From contig JAHHSJ010000020.1 in assembly GCA_020025295.1 (NCBI GenBank), positions 1 to 31,096 on the forward strand: 31,096 nt of DNA. Reading direction: 5' to 3'. Origin of the DNA: Oscillospiraceae bacterium (GTDB lineage: Bacteria > Bacillota > Clostridia > Oscillospirales > Oscillospiraceae). The position numbers and the translations under genes were made by a program. This document shows, in pieces, positions 7,660 through 14,539 of this stretch. Within the stretch, counting starts at the first letter, position 1. Every line of letters starts with the position of its first letter. The notes under the pieces are model-generated. The model worked only from the letters and a program-made list of their open reading frames with translations. It was not told the DNA's origin and did not search any database.

Positions 7660-7712
7660 ACCGTATTAGCCAGAGATAGCTAAGGATTGTTGGTGTGTAG
7701 AATACGGTACAG
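7660..7712 (+). promoter_or_regulatory. Possible anti-terminator helix in the 3' region of the AI-2E transcript
   Basis: ACCGTATT (7660-7667) can pair with AATACGGT (7701-7708). The second arm overlaps the left arm of the following terminator (7704-7712), so the two helices exclude one another. A small hairpin, TTAGC/GCTAA, sits inside. This is attenuator-like layout, but I match it to no known riboswitch class. Confidence 0.3.
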
Positions 7713-7743
7713 TTCCATTTGGGGCTGTACCGTTTTCCTTTTT
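7704..7743 (+). terminator. Intrinsic terminator downstream of the AI-2E gene
   Basis: ACGGTACAG (7704-7712) and CTGTACCGT (7725-7733) form a perfect 9-bp stem with a 12-base loop, followed by TTTTCCTTTTT. Confidence 0.85.
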
Positions 7744-7843
7744 ATACTGATTTACTCGCATTTCTCATTTCTTCCTGAGCCTCCCATATCATTTTGGCAT
7801 CAGGAGACTGAATCACACCTGTATCAGCAAAGTGCACCTTCAT
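7742..7843 (-). pseudogene. 33-residue ORF, likely gene remnant
   Basis: On the minus strand an ATG at 7843 opens a 33-residue reading frame starting MKVHFADTGVIQSPDAK and rich in Met, Glu and Gln, with protein-like composition. There is no ribosome site and a stop codon lies directly upstream in frame. I read it as a leftover of a deleted gene rather than a working one. I do not recognise the family. Confidence 0.3.
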
Positions 7844-7879
7844 TTAATTTGTAAATACGGTATAACTTTTTACATTTTG

Positions 7880-7888
7880 TGTTATAAT
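7880..7888 (+). promoter_or_regulatory. Extended -10 promoter of the DUF3795 gene
   Basis: TGT followed by TATAAT (7883-7888) is an extended -10 in a very AT-rich stretch. No good -35 exists at the right distance. The leader to the ATG at 7931 would be about 36 bases. Confidence 0.5.
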
Positions 7889-7930
7889 TATTATTATTTT
7901 TTATTTTCATACGCAAGGATGGTGATTTCT

Positions 7931-8215
7931 ATGAAAAAAGGGCGGATAAATGAACAACTACTTGGGAAATGCGGCTTTTACTGCGGTGCTTGCCCCACAT
8001 ACATAAAAGGTCATTGCCGTGGCTGTGAGGAAGAACATACTTCCGGCGATTGCTTTACGAGGGATTGTGTAAAGGAAAAGAAATTAAACTTTTGCGGCGA
8101 GTGTGAAAACTTCCCCTGTGATACGATTATGACCAAACCGCATTGTACGGTTCTCGATAAGGATTGGCTTGCGTGGAAGAAGAACAGCGAGAGTATAGGT
8201 GTTCTATTTTCATGA
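7931..8215 (+). CDS. Cysteine-rich DUF3795 protein
   Basis: This small protein (94 residues) has the cysteine pattern of DUF3795: CGFYCGACPTY near 14-24, then CRGC, further single Cys residues, and CGECENFPC near 57-65. The pattern suggests a bound metal or Fe-S cluster; the biochemical role of the family is not known to me. The start at 7931 has the extended ribosome site AAGGATGGTGAT. A reading frame upstream to 7832 is open, but it covers the promoter and is very AT-rich, so it was not used. The gene is Lys/AAA-rich and sits alone between terminators in an AT-rich patch, unlike its neighbours, which suggests a mobile or recently gained accessory gene. Confidence 0.8.
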   Translation: MKKGRINEQLLGKCGFYCGACPTYIKGHCRGCEEEHTSGDCFTRDCVKEKKLNFCGECENFPCDTIMTKPHCTVLDKDWLAWKKNSESIGVLFS

Positions 8216-8284
8216 TCCTTATACTTTGAACTCCCTGTTATTTTAAAGAGAACGGCCCCAAAAGACGAATATGCAGATAAAAAG

Positions 8285-8325
8285 AAAAGCCGAGAAGAAC
8301 TTTTACAGTTCTTCTCGGCTTTTTC
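8285..8325. terminator. Two-way intrinsic terminator between the DUF3795 gene and the phosphofructokinase gene
   Basis: A perfect 16-bp stem lies at 8285-8300 and 8308-8323 (core GCCGAGAAGAAC / GTTCTTCTCGGC) with a 7-base loop. It is A-rich on the left and T-rich on the right, so it can end transcripts from both convergent genes. The 8216-8284 segment before it shows no gene. Confidence 0.9.
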
Positions 8326-8398
8326 TTTATCCCCTTTACAATGCTCGTTGTACAAATTTCAGTAAACTGTCCGATCATTGAGTGGTGGTTGTTTTAAC

Positions 8399-9643
8399 TT
8401 ATTTCTCTGTTGCAGGAACCTTTTTCAATTTGGCATAGCGGGGGAGAGAGGAGAGAGTCTGCTGCTCAGTATCTCCCTGGATCAGAGGCAGGGCATAATC
8501 AATAAACTCCTGCGTCACCTGATTGCCCCGTGCATTGATCCATTCGGTGGGCACCTTTTTCTCCGCATTGGCAACCGCCTTCAAGTCCACTGCCACAGGC
8601 ACACAACGATATTCGCCATCGGAATGGATTCGTTCAAATCCGATCATAACGCCGGAAACGCCACTGACTGCCGTTTCCACCGCCGCACGCCCTGCGGCGT
8701 AGGATTCGTCAATGTCCGTTTGAGCCGCAATATGAGCGGCACAGCGCTGAAGCAGAGAAAGTTCAATTCCTCTAGCCTTACATCCAAGGCGTTTCTTTAC
8801 CACATCTGCAAGATAGACACCCAGACCGCCCAGCTGCACATGACCAAATCCATCCGCAGCCGCAGCTTCCACTTCATTGATAAAGCTGCCATCTGCATAA
8901 TGAATTCCCTCCGAAGCGGCCACCACGCAAAATCCCTTGGCTTTCAAGGTGGCGTCAACATCTTCCAGAAATTCCTCCATGGAGAAATCCCGTTCCGGCA
9001 GATAAATGAGGTCCGGACCCTGACCAACCACAGAGGCAAGGGATGCGACTCCTGCAAGCCAGCCGGCATGGCGGCCCATGATTTCCACGATGTTCACGGT
9101 CGGCGTGGTGTATACCTGGCTGTCCTGACGCAGCTCAGCACAGGTTGTCGCAATAAATTTTGCTGCAGAACCATATCCGGGGCAATGGTCCGTGCCAACC
9201 AGATCATTGTCGATGGTCTTCGGGACGCCAATCACACGGCACTCATACCCCACCTGCGTGAGATAAGCCGAAACTTTGTTGCAGGTATCCATAGAATCGT
9301 TGCCGCCGTTATAAAAAAAGTAGCGGACATTGTATTTGCGGAACACTTCCAGAATCCGGCGATAATCCGTGTCATCCACATCCGGATCTGCCAGCTTATA
9401 GCGGCAAGACCCCAATGCAGAAGAAGGGGTATAGCGAAGCTGCTCCAGTTCCTCAGGATCTTCCTGTCCAAAATCAATCAAACGATCCTCTAAAATACCG
9501 GAAATGCCGTTCAATGCACCTAAAACCTGCGTAATTGCTTCGCTTTGCATCGCAGCCTGAACAACACCCAAAACACTGGCATTGATGACGCTGGTCGGGC
9601 CACCGGATTGACCGACGACACAAGCTCCCTTTAACAACTCCAT
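8399..9643 (-). CDS. pfp: Phosphofructokinase, pyrophosphate-dependent type
   Basis: This enzyme phosphorylates fructose 6-phosphate to fructose 1,6-bisphosphate in glycolysis, probably reversibly with pyrophosphate as donor. The 414-residue protein shows GQSGGPTSVIN near 11-21, GGNDS at 113-117, PKTIDND at 141-147 and MGRHAGWL near 187. ATP-dependent enzymes have GGDGS and PGTIDND. The Asp at 116 and Lys at 142 replace the two glycines and are the known signature of PPi use. Asn115 in place of the usual Asp is a subgroup variation. The RBS GAGGAG lies 8 bases before the ATG. It diverges from the aldolase gene, so consecutive glycolytic steps share one intergenic control region. Confidence 0.92.
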   Translation of the reverse strand: MELLKGACVVGQSGGPTSVINASVLGVVQAAMQSEAITQVLGALNGISGILEDRLIDFGQEDPEELEQLRYTPSSALGSCRYKLADPDVDDTDYRRILEVFRKYNVRYFFYNGGNDSMDTCNKVSAYLTQVGYECRVIGVPKTIDNDLVGTDHCPGYGSAAKFIATTCAELRQDSQVYTTPTVNIVEIMGRHAGWLAGVASLASVVGQGPDLIYLPERDFSMEEFLEDVDATLKAKGFCVVAASEGIHYADGSFINEVEAAAADGFGHVQLGGLGVYLADVVKKRLGCKARGIELSLLQRCAAHIAAQTDIDESYAAGRAAVETAVSGVSGVMIGFERIHSDGEYRCVPVAVDLKAVANAEKKVPTEWINARGNQVTQEFIDYALPLIQGDTEQQTLSSLPRYAKLKKVPATEK

Positions 9644-9728
9644 GAATCCAACTCCTCAACATAAAAGTAACAGAAATAAGCAAAAATCGAAAGAAGTTTT
9701 ATAAAACATCCCTCAATAGTTCTGACAA

Positions 9729-9757
9729 ATTATAACATAATCTCTTGCAATAATCAA
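9729..9757 (-). promoter_or_regulatory. Sigma-A promoter of the phosphofructokinase gene
   Basis: On the minus strand, TTGATT (9757-9752), a 17-base spacer and TATAAT (9734-9729) with an extended TGT. The leader to the ATG is about 80 bases and contains the short palindrome GTTTTATAAAAC (9696-9707). Confidence 0.65.
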
Positions 9758-9773
9758 CTCTGTGTGTTAGAAT
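9745..9773 (+). promoter_or_regulatory. Sigma-A promoter of the aldolase gene
   Basis: TTGCAA (9745-9750), a 17-base spacer and TAGAAT (9768-9773) with an extended TGT. Its -35 lies inside the spacer of the divergent promoter, so the two polymerase sites overlap. Confidence 0.7.
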
Positions 9774-9804
9774 ATGATTACTTTAAGGAAAGGATGTGTC
9801 TCAG

Positions 9805-10740
9805 TTGCCTTTTGTAACTACGACCGAAATGTTCCGCAAGGCCTACGAGGGCGGTTATGCCATCGGTGCCTTTAACGCAAACAATATGGAGATCATTCAG
9901 GGTATTACCGACGCTGCTAAGGAATGCCGCGCTCCCGTTATTATCCAGGTTTCTCCCAGCGCTATGCGTTATGCCAACGCCACCTATCTGGTGAAGATGA
10001 TTGAAGCCGCAGAGAAGGAGACCGGCCTGCCGATCTGCCTGCATCTGGATCACGGCGATTCCTTCGAGGTCTGCAAAGAGGTCATCGGCTACGGCTTTAC
10101 CTCTGTCATGATCGACGCTTCTTCCAAGCCCTTCGAGGAGAATGTGGAAGTCACCCGTAAGGTCGTTGAGTATGCTCACGATCACGGTGTTGTTGTCGAG
10201 GCTGAGCTGGGTGCTCTGGCCGGCGTTGAGGACGAAGTTGTTGTTTCTGAGGAGCATTCTCACTACACCGATCCCAACGAGGTCGAGGAGTTTGTCCATC
10301 GTACCGGCATCGACTCTCTGGCTATCGCTATCGGCACCTCCCACGGCGCTTACAAGTTCAAGCCCGGCACCAAGCCTCAGCTGCGCTTTGACATTCTGGA
10401 AGAGGTTTCCAAGCGTCTGCCTGGTTTCCCCATCGTTCTGCATGGTGCTTCCTCTGTGGATCCTCACTATGTCCAGATGGTGAACGAGAACGGCGGCAGC
10501 ATGCCCGATGCCATCGGTATCCCCGAGGATCAGCTGCGCAAGGCTGCCAGCATGGCTGTCTGCAAGATCAATATCGACTCCGATATGCGTCTGGCTCTGA
10601 CCGGTTCTCTGCGTAAGTATCTGAACGAGAATCCCTCCGTGTTTGATCCTCGTAAGTATATGTCCGTCGCTCGCGACAACATCAAGGATGTCGTCAAGCA
10701 CAAGATGATCGACGTTCTGGGCTGCACTGACAAGATCTAA
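9805..10740 (+). CDS. fba: Class II fructose-bisphosphate aldolase
   Basis: This zinc enzyme splits fructose 1,6-bisphosphate into dihydroxyacetone phosphate and glyceraldehyde 3-phosphate. Visible are HLDHGD at 80-85 (catalytic Asp and zinc His), GFTSVMIDAS, EAELGALAGVEDE, GTSHGAYKF, LHGASS and KINIDSDMR, as in class II enzymes. I prefer the TTG start at 9805 because the product then begins MPFVTTTEM like family members (MPLV...), with AAAGGA 10 bases upstream. An in-frame GTG at 9796 with AAGGA 6 bases upstream would add three residues. Codon use is strongly biased, as for a highly expressed gene. An intrinsic terminator follows. Confidence 0.96.
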   Translation: MPFVTTTEMFRKAYEGGYAIGAFNANNMEIIQGITDAAKECRAPVIIQVSPSAMRYANATYLVKMIEAAEKETGLPICLHLDHGDSFEVCKEVIGYGFTSVMIDASSKPFEENVEVTRKVVEYAHDHGVVVEAELGALAGVEDEVVVSEEHSHYTDPNEVEEFVHRTGIDSLAIAIGTSHGAYKFKPGTKPQLRFDILEEVSKRLPGFPIVLHGASSVDPHYVQMVNENGGSMPDAIGIPEDQLRKAASMAVCKINIDSDMRLALTGSLRKYLNENPSVFDPRKYMSVARDNIKDVVKHKMIDVLGCTDKI

Positions 10741-10766
10741 GCACTCTAATCAGTTGATTTCAAAGG

Positions 10767-10802
10767 ACTCCGGCGGGTGGTATATCGCTCGCCGGAGTTT
10801 TT
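10767..10802 (+). terminator. Intrinsic terminator after the aldolase gene
   Basis: ACTCCGGCG (10767-10775) and CGCCGGAGT (10790-10798) form a perfect stem followed by T5. The next gene starts only 30 bases after it, so that gene depends on read-through or on a promoter inside the aldolase 3' region. Confidence 0.9.
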
Positions 10803-10831
10803 CAAAATCGAAACAGGGAGGAGGTAACGAT

Positions 10832-11215
10832 GTGGAAATGGAATTTGACCGCCAGCAACTGGATTGCTGTGATTGCAATGTAATTCATCAGGAAACCGTC
10901 GATCTTGTGAAAACGAATATGCCGGATGAAGAGGATATTTTTGAAGTTGCTGATCTCTTCAAAGCCTTCGGAGATTCCACCCGAGCACGAATCATCTGTG
11001 CGTTGTCTATTGCTGAGCTCTGCGTCTGCGATCTGTCCGCACTGTTGGATATGTCTCAATCCGCAGTTTCTCATCAGCTCCGCACACTGAAGCAAGCCCG
11101 CATCGTCCGAAATCGCAGAAGCGGCAAGTCCGTTTATTATTCTCTGGATGACGAACACATTAAAGCTCTGTTCCGCATGGCAATTGAGCATGTCACCGAA
11201 GAAGAGCATAAATAA
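10832..11215 (+). CDS. ArsR/SmtB family metal-sensing repressor, CadC-like
   Basis: This is a winged-helix repressor of 127 residues that should leave DNA when it binds a soft metal such as Cd, Pb or Zn. The N-terminal cluster CCDCNVIH and the ELCVCDL motif in the helix before the recognition helix correspond to the two Cys-based metal sites of CadC-type sensors. The DNA-binding core follows (SQSAVSHQLRTLKQARIV) with the wing NRRSGKSVYYSL. The GTG start at 10832 is chosen because GGGAGGAGGT lies 7 bases upstream; a longer frame reaching 10754 would run through the aldolase terminator. No efflux pump or other metal gene is adjacent, which is unusual for this family. The exact metal cannot be told. 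Confidence 0.87.
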   Translation: MEMEFDRQQLDCCDCNVIHQETVDLVKTNMPDEEDIFEVADLFKAFGDSTRARIICALSIAELCVCDLSALLDMSQSAVSHQLRTLKQARIVRNRRSGKSVYYSLDDEHIKALFRMAIEHVTEEEHK

Positions 11216-11252
11216 TCCCGTTTGGCATTTGGCCAAACGGGATTTCTTTTTT
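11214..11252 (+). terminator. Intrinsic terminator after the ArsR gene
   Basis: A 13-bp perfect stem (AATCCCGTTTGGC at 11214-11226 and GCCAAACGGGATT at 11232-11244) with a 5-base loop, then TCTTTTTT. It also lies just past the stop of the convergent recombinase gene. Confidence 0.9.
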
Positions 11253-12267
11253 ATTCTTTTTTCTTTGATTCGTCCTGACTGCTGAATTGCTTCATATCCG
11301 AGAGCGGATTGGCTCTGGACGCCAAGCGAAGTTCCGCATTGTCAACATGAGTATATATCTGAGTTGTGTTCAAATGATCGTGGCCCAGAACTTCCTGCAG
11401 CGTTCGCACATCAACGCCATTTTGCAGCATCAGTGTTGCCGCCGTATGGCGCAGCTTATGAGCAGAATACTGATCCGGATCCAATCCGGCTTCACCCAAA
11501 TGTTTTTTTACCAGCAGGTGAACGGCTGATTTGGAGATTCTGGTTCGGTGAGAAGACAAAAACAATGCCTTAGGATCCAGCGGATGCTGTGCCTCGCGTT
11601 CCACCAAATAGTTAGAAATAGCCTCTTTACAGCCATCATTTAGGAACAAAATTCGTTCTTTATTGCCCTTACCAAGCACCCGGATGTGATCAGAATGAAC
11701 ATCTCCGATGTTAAGATTAACTAACTCTGAAATTCGGAGTCCAAAGTTCAAAAATAGCATTAAAATACAGTAATCTCGCACTTGATTGCGTCCTTGAACC
11801 GAATTCAGCAACTTTACGCTCTCTTCAAAGGAAAGATACCGGGGGAGAGACTTCAAAATCTTCGGCGGATCCAGATCTTCCACCGGGTTGAACTGCAGCT
11901 GATGGGTCTTATTGGTCAAAAACTTGAAGAACGAGCGAATCGTAGAAACCTTGCGGGCTCTGGAAGCAGAATTCAAATGTCGCTCACGGCTGAGATACGA
12001 CAGGAAATCATAAATCTCATTTAGCGTGATGGACTCCACAAATTTGAGATCCACATCACGAATCGGAATCTCATCAAAAGGCACATCATCCTTGACCAGA
12101 CCGCGGCGCTGCTTCAGGTACCGAAACAACGTACGCAAGTCCAAGTAGTATTCGTCGACGGTTTTCGCTGAGTGCCCACGCACCGTTTCATGATAGGATA
12201 AGAAATCGCATAACAAATCGGATGCGTCCATACGATAGTCATTCATAAGTATATCCGGCAGAATCAT
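11251..12267 (-). CDS. Xer-type tyrosine recombinase
   Basis: This site-specific recombinase has the two expected domains: an N-terminal SAM-like core-binding domain at about 15-120 and a C-terminal catalytic domain at 140-320. All catalytic residues are visible: Arg178 (GLRISEL), Lys200 (LGKGNKER), His270 and Arg273 (HKLRHT), His296 (LGHDHL) and nucleophile Tyr305 (IYTH). At 338 residues it is longer than typical XerC/XerD (about 300) because of extra residues at the N-terminus and a Ser/Lys-rich tail. In-frame Met codons at 12246 and 12231 are alternative starts; none has a clear RBS. Location in a core gene block without phage genes suggests a chromosomal XerC/XerD role in dimer resolution, but this is not proven. 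A perfect palindrome lies 68 bases upstream. Confidence 0.9.
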   Translation of the reverse strand: MILPDILMNDYRMDASDLLCDFLSYHETVRGHSAKTVDEYYLDLRTLFRYLKQRRGLVKDDVPFDEIPIRDVDLKFVESITLNEIYDFLSYLSRERHLNSASRARKVSTIRSFFKFLTNKTHQLQFNPVEDLDPPKILKSLPRYLSFEESVKLLNSVQGRNQVRDYCILMLFLNFGLRISELVNLNIGDVHSDHIRVLGKGNKERILFLNDGCKEAISNYLVEREAQHPLDPKALFLSSHRTRISKSAVHLLVKKHLGEAGLDPDQYSAHKLRHTAATLMLQNGVDVRTLQEVLGHDHLNTTQIYTHVDNAELRLASRANPLSDMKQFSSQDESKKKE

Positions 12268-12334
12268 GGAAGAAAAAGCTTCAATACCGGGCTAACGCCA
12301 GCAGTACGGCTCCCCTGCGCTTTTTCTGTACTAA

Positions 12335-12366
12335 TTTCTGAACAAAATTTTTATTTTGTTCAGAAA
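12335..12366. repeat. Perfect 14-bp inverted repeat between radA and the recombinase gene
   Basis: TTTCTGAACAAAAT (12335-12348) and ATTTTGTTCAGAAA (12353-12366) pair perfectly around TTTT. No T-run follows in the direction of radA transcription, so a standard terminator is not supported. It could be an RNA hairpin, an operator or a recombination site. Confidence 0.6.
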
Positions 12367-12392
12367 CGTCTATTCTGCCAAAACCTCCTCTC

Positions 12393-13751
12393 TCACAGGA
12401 CAGCCGATAAAGCCTCTCGGATGTTCCTTACAGGAATCATTTGCAGCCCCGGAATCCGAACTGCCTTTTCTACAACACTGTTCGGAACAATCACCTTTTG
12501 GAATCCCAGACGATGAATTTCCGACAATCTCTGATTTATGGCGTGAACGCTGCGGAGCTCTCCGGTCAATCCCACTTCACCGACTGCAGCCAAATCCGAC
12601 GGCAGCGGCTTGTCCCTGAAACTGGATGCCAAAGCCAACACTGTGGCAAGATCGGCTGCCGGCTCATCTACGGTAAGTCCGCCAATCACATTGACATACG
12701 CATCACAACCGCCAATCAGCAATCCACCACGCTTTTCCAGTACTGCCAGCAACAGCATGGCTCGACTGAAATCCACGCCGTTGCTGGTTCTACGCGGATT
12801 GGAATAGCTACTTGGTGTAATCAGTGCCTGAATTTCCGCCAGAACCGGTCGGTTACCTTCCATGACACAGGTTACACAGTTACCAGGTGCATTTTCTGGT
12901 CTGGACGAAAGCAGCATTTCCGAAGGATTCGGAATCTCTCGCAAACCCTCGTCCAGCATCTCAAACACACCGATTTCGTTGGTTGCTCCAAAACGGTTCT
13001 TAGCAGCTCTTAAAATACGGAACGCAATGTGCTGATCACCTTCAAAATACAGCACGCAATCCACCATATGCTCCAACACCTTCGGTCCGGCAATGGAACC
13101 TTCTTTATTGATGTGCCCGATTACGAAAACCGTAATATCTTCCGTTTTTGCAAGGTTCATCAGAGCCGTCGTGCATTGCTTAACCTGAGAAATGCTGCCG
13201 GGTGCGCTGTCGCCGCTGCCCACACTCAGCGTCTGAATGGAGTCAACGATCAGTATTTCCGGCTTCACCTGATGGACAGACTCGATAATATCCTCCAAGC
13301 TAGTTTCGCTGAGCAGATAGAGGCTCTCCCCTGTCACGCCCAGTCGTTGCGCCCGGAGCTTGATCTGCTTGGCAGATTCCTCTCCAGAAGCATACAAAAC
13401 AGTGCATTTTTTGCATAATTCTTCACAAATCTGCAACATAAGTGTAGATTTTCCAATGCCGGGGGCACCGCCAATCAGCACCAGAGATCCTTTCACTGCA
13501 CCACCGCCAAGGACCCGGTCCAGTTCGTTCATGCCAGTCAGGAATCGCAGTTCATCGGAAGTTTCGATTTCATCCAGCTTTTTCGCCCGATTTCCAATTC
13601 GTACGGCAGTCCCCGTTCTGGTGGATGCCGTTTTTGATGCCGCAGGCTGCTCTACGATGGTATTCCAGCTGCCGCAGGCAGGACACCTTCCCTGCCATTT
13701 CGGCGTCTCATTGCCGCATTCCGTGCAGTAAAACATGGTTTTCGCTTTCAT
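12393..13751 (-). CDS. radA: DNA repair protein RadA (Sms)
   Basis: RadA is a RecA-like ATPase that promotes branch migration in recombination and repair. The 452-residue protein has the N-terminal C4 zinc finger (Cys9, Cys12, Cys23, Cys26), Walker A GGAPGIGKS at 94-102, the RadA-specific KNRFG at 251-255 and a C-terminal Lon-like domain from about 280 onward. The start at 13751 gives MKAKTMFYC, like other RadA proteins, and has GAGGTG 7 bases upstream. That start lies inside the cwlD coding region, giving a 44-base overlap in different frames. Translation is likely coupled to cwlD. An in-frame Met at 13736 would shorten the protein but fits the family less well. Confidence 0.96.
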   Translation of the reverse strand: MKAKTMFYCTECGNETPKWQGRCPACGSWNTIVEQPAASKTASTRTGTAVRIGNRAKKLDEIETSDELRFLTGMNELDRVLGGGAVKGSLVLIGGAPGIGKSTLMLQICEELCKKCTVLYASGEESAKQIKLRAQRLGVTGESLYLLSETSLEDIIESVHQVKPEILIVDSIQTLSVGSGDSAPGSISQVKQCTTALMNLAKTEDITVFVIGHINKEGSIAGPKVLEHMVDCVLYFEGDQHIAFRILRAAKNRFGATNEIGVFEMLDEGLREIPNPSEMLLSSRPENAPGNCVTCVMEGNRPVLAEIQALITPSSYSNPRRTSNGVDFSRAMLLLAVLEKRGGLLIGGCDAYVNVIGGLTVDEPAADLATVLALASSFRDKPLPSDLAAVGEVGLTGELRSVHAINQRLSEIHRLGFQKVIVPNSVVEKAVRIPGLQMIPVRNIREALSAVL

Positions 13752-14478
13752 TGGTAGGCACCTCAGTTCCGTAAAAGGAATATGTCATGTAAGAGGACAG
13801 CATAGTCGCTGCAATCCTCGCCTGATATGTTTCGTCTTCCAGCTGTGCAGCTTCTTCCGAATTGGAGATAAAGCCGCACTCCAAAAGGATTGCCGGACAG
13901 GAGATATGGTTCATAAGGTAAATTGACTTCGGAATTTGCTTATAGCTTCGCTTGTTTTCCGGATTCAAATTCTGTTTCAGCAGTTCCTGTGTATGAATGG
14001 CCCACTGCTCACTCTCGGGCGTTGGTGCAAAAAACACCTGTGCTCCTTTATTTTTGCTTCCGGAGTAAAAATTCTGATGAATGCTGATCAGAACTCCACC
14101 TGGAATTTCCTCTATTTGCTTCACACGATTTTTCAAATCGGTTCGTTTCATTTCTGCCAGCGTTTTTGCCTTCGGATCTTTCAGTGAGGCATCACTGTCA
14201 CGGAGCATATATGTCGGAATACCATAAAACCCGCACATTTGTTCCGCTTTTAGCGCAATTTCCAGATTTAACTGGCTTTCCTTGGTTCCTGTTACAGATA
14301 CAGCTCCACCGTCTTCCCCACCGTGTCCTGCATCCAAAATTAAGGTGTGTCCCAGATGTCGAGCCGGATAGGCGCAAATCTGACTTTGCTCGCAATAGTG
14401 CCAACAGCCCGCTGCAATCAATAGCAAACCAACCGCAGCGGCTAAATTGATCTTCCATCCATTCGGAACCCTCACCAT
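13708..14478 (-). CDS. cwlD: N-acetylmuramoyl-L-alanine amidase, CwlD-type
   Basis: This is an Amidase_3 zinc enzyme. CwlD removes peptide side chains from cortex peptidoglycan so that muramic lactam can form, which spores need for germination. The protein (256 residues) has one N-terminal membrane or signal segment at about 11-28, then the catalytic domain: LDAGHGGEDGG with His52 and Glu55, SIHQN with His134, and LLECGF with Glu200. Size and single-domain layout fit CwlD rather than the multi-domain vegetative amidases. The RBS GAGGTGAT precedes the ATG. It lies between ung and radA and overlaps radA by 44 bases. A general cell-wall amidase is the alternative; the sporulating background favours CwlD. 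Confidence 0.85.
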   Translation of the reverse strand: MVRVPNGWKINLAAAVGLLLIAAGCWHYCEQSQICAYPARHLGHTLILDAGHGGEDGGAVSVTGTKESQLNLEIALKAEQMCGFYGIPTYMLRDSDASLKDPKAKTLAEMKRTDLKNRVKQIEEIPGGVLISIHQNFYSGSKNKGAQVFFAPTPESEQWAIHTQELLKQNLNPENKRSYKQIPKSIYLMNHISCPAILLECGFISNSEEAAQLEDETYQARIAATMLSSYMTYSFYGTEVPTNESENHVLLHGMRQ

Positions 14479-14521
14479 AATATCACCTCTGAGGGATCGT
14501 ATGCCAGCACAATTTGGGAAA

Positions 14522-14539
14522 GAACCTCAGCTGAGGTTC
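14522..14539. repeat. 18-bp palindrome spanning the ung stop codon
   Basis: GAACCTCAGCTGAGGTTC is a perfect palindrome and includes the ung stop. As RNA it folds to a 7-bp stem with an AGCT loop, and TTT follows on the minus strand, so it may be a weak terminator between ung and cwlD. Confidence 0.5.

Noticed and set aside
7641..7743. Leader-like region considered as a T-box or other known riboswitch
   Set aside because: No T-box sequence, fluoride, SAM, TPP or purine core motif could be found; only an exclusive-helix layout remains.
7832..7930. N-terminal extension of the DUF3795 protein with a Tyr/Phe-rich segment that resembles a membrane helix
   Set aside because: The segment covers the extended -10 promoter and is AT-rich by nature; the family starts near the first Cys block and the ATG at 7931 has an RBS.
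9778..10701. 307-codon open frame antisense to the aldolase gene, and a similar one over the phosphofructokinase gene (8378-9493)
   Set aside because: Both lie wholly over well-identified enzymes on the other strand and show low-complexity, His/Gly/Val-rich translations without family motifs.
10754..10831. N-terminal extension of the ArsR gene
   Set aside because: It would be translated through the aldolase terminator; the GTG at 10832 has a near-perfect RBS.
12335..12366. Palindrome considered as a LexA box or dif site
   Set aside because: GAAC and GTTC half sites are 16 bases apart, too far for LexA, and the centre and arms do not match the Firmicutes dif consensus.
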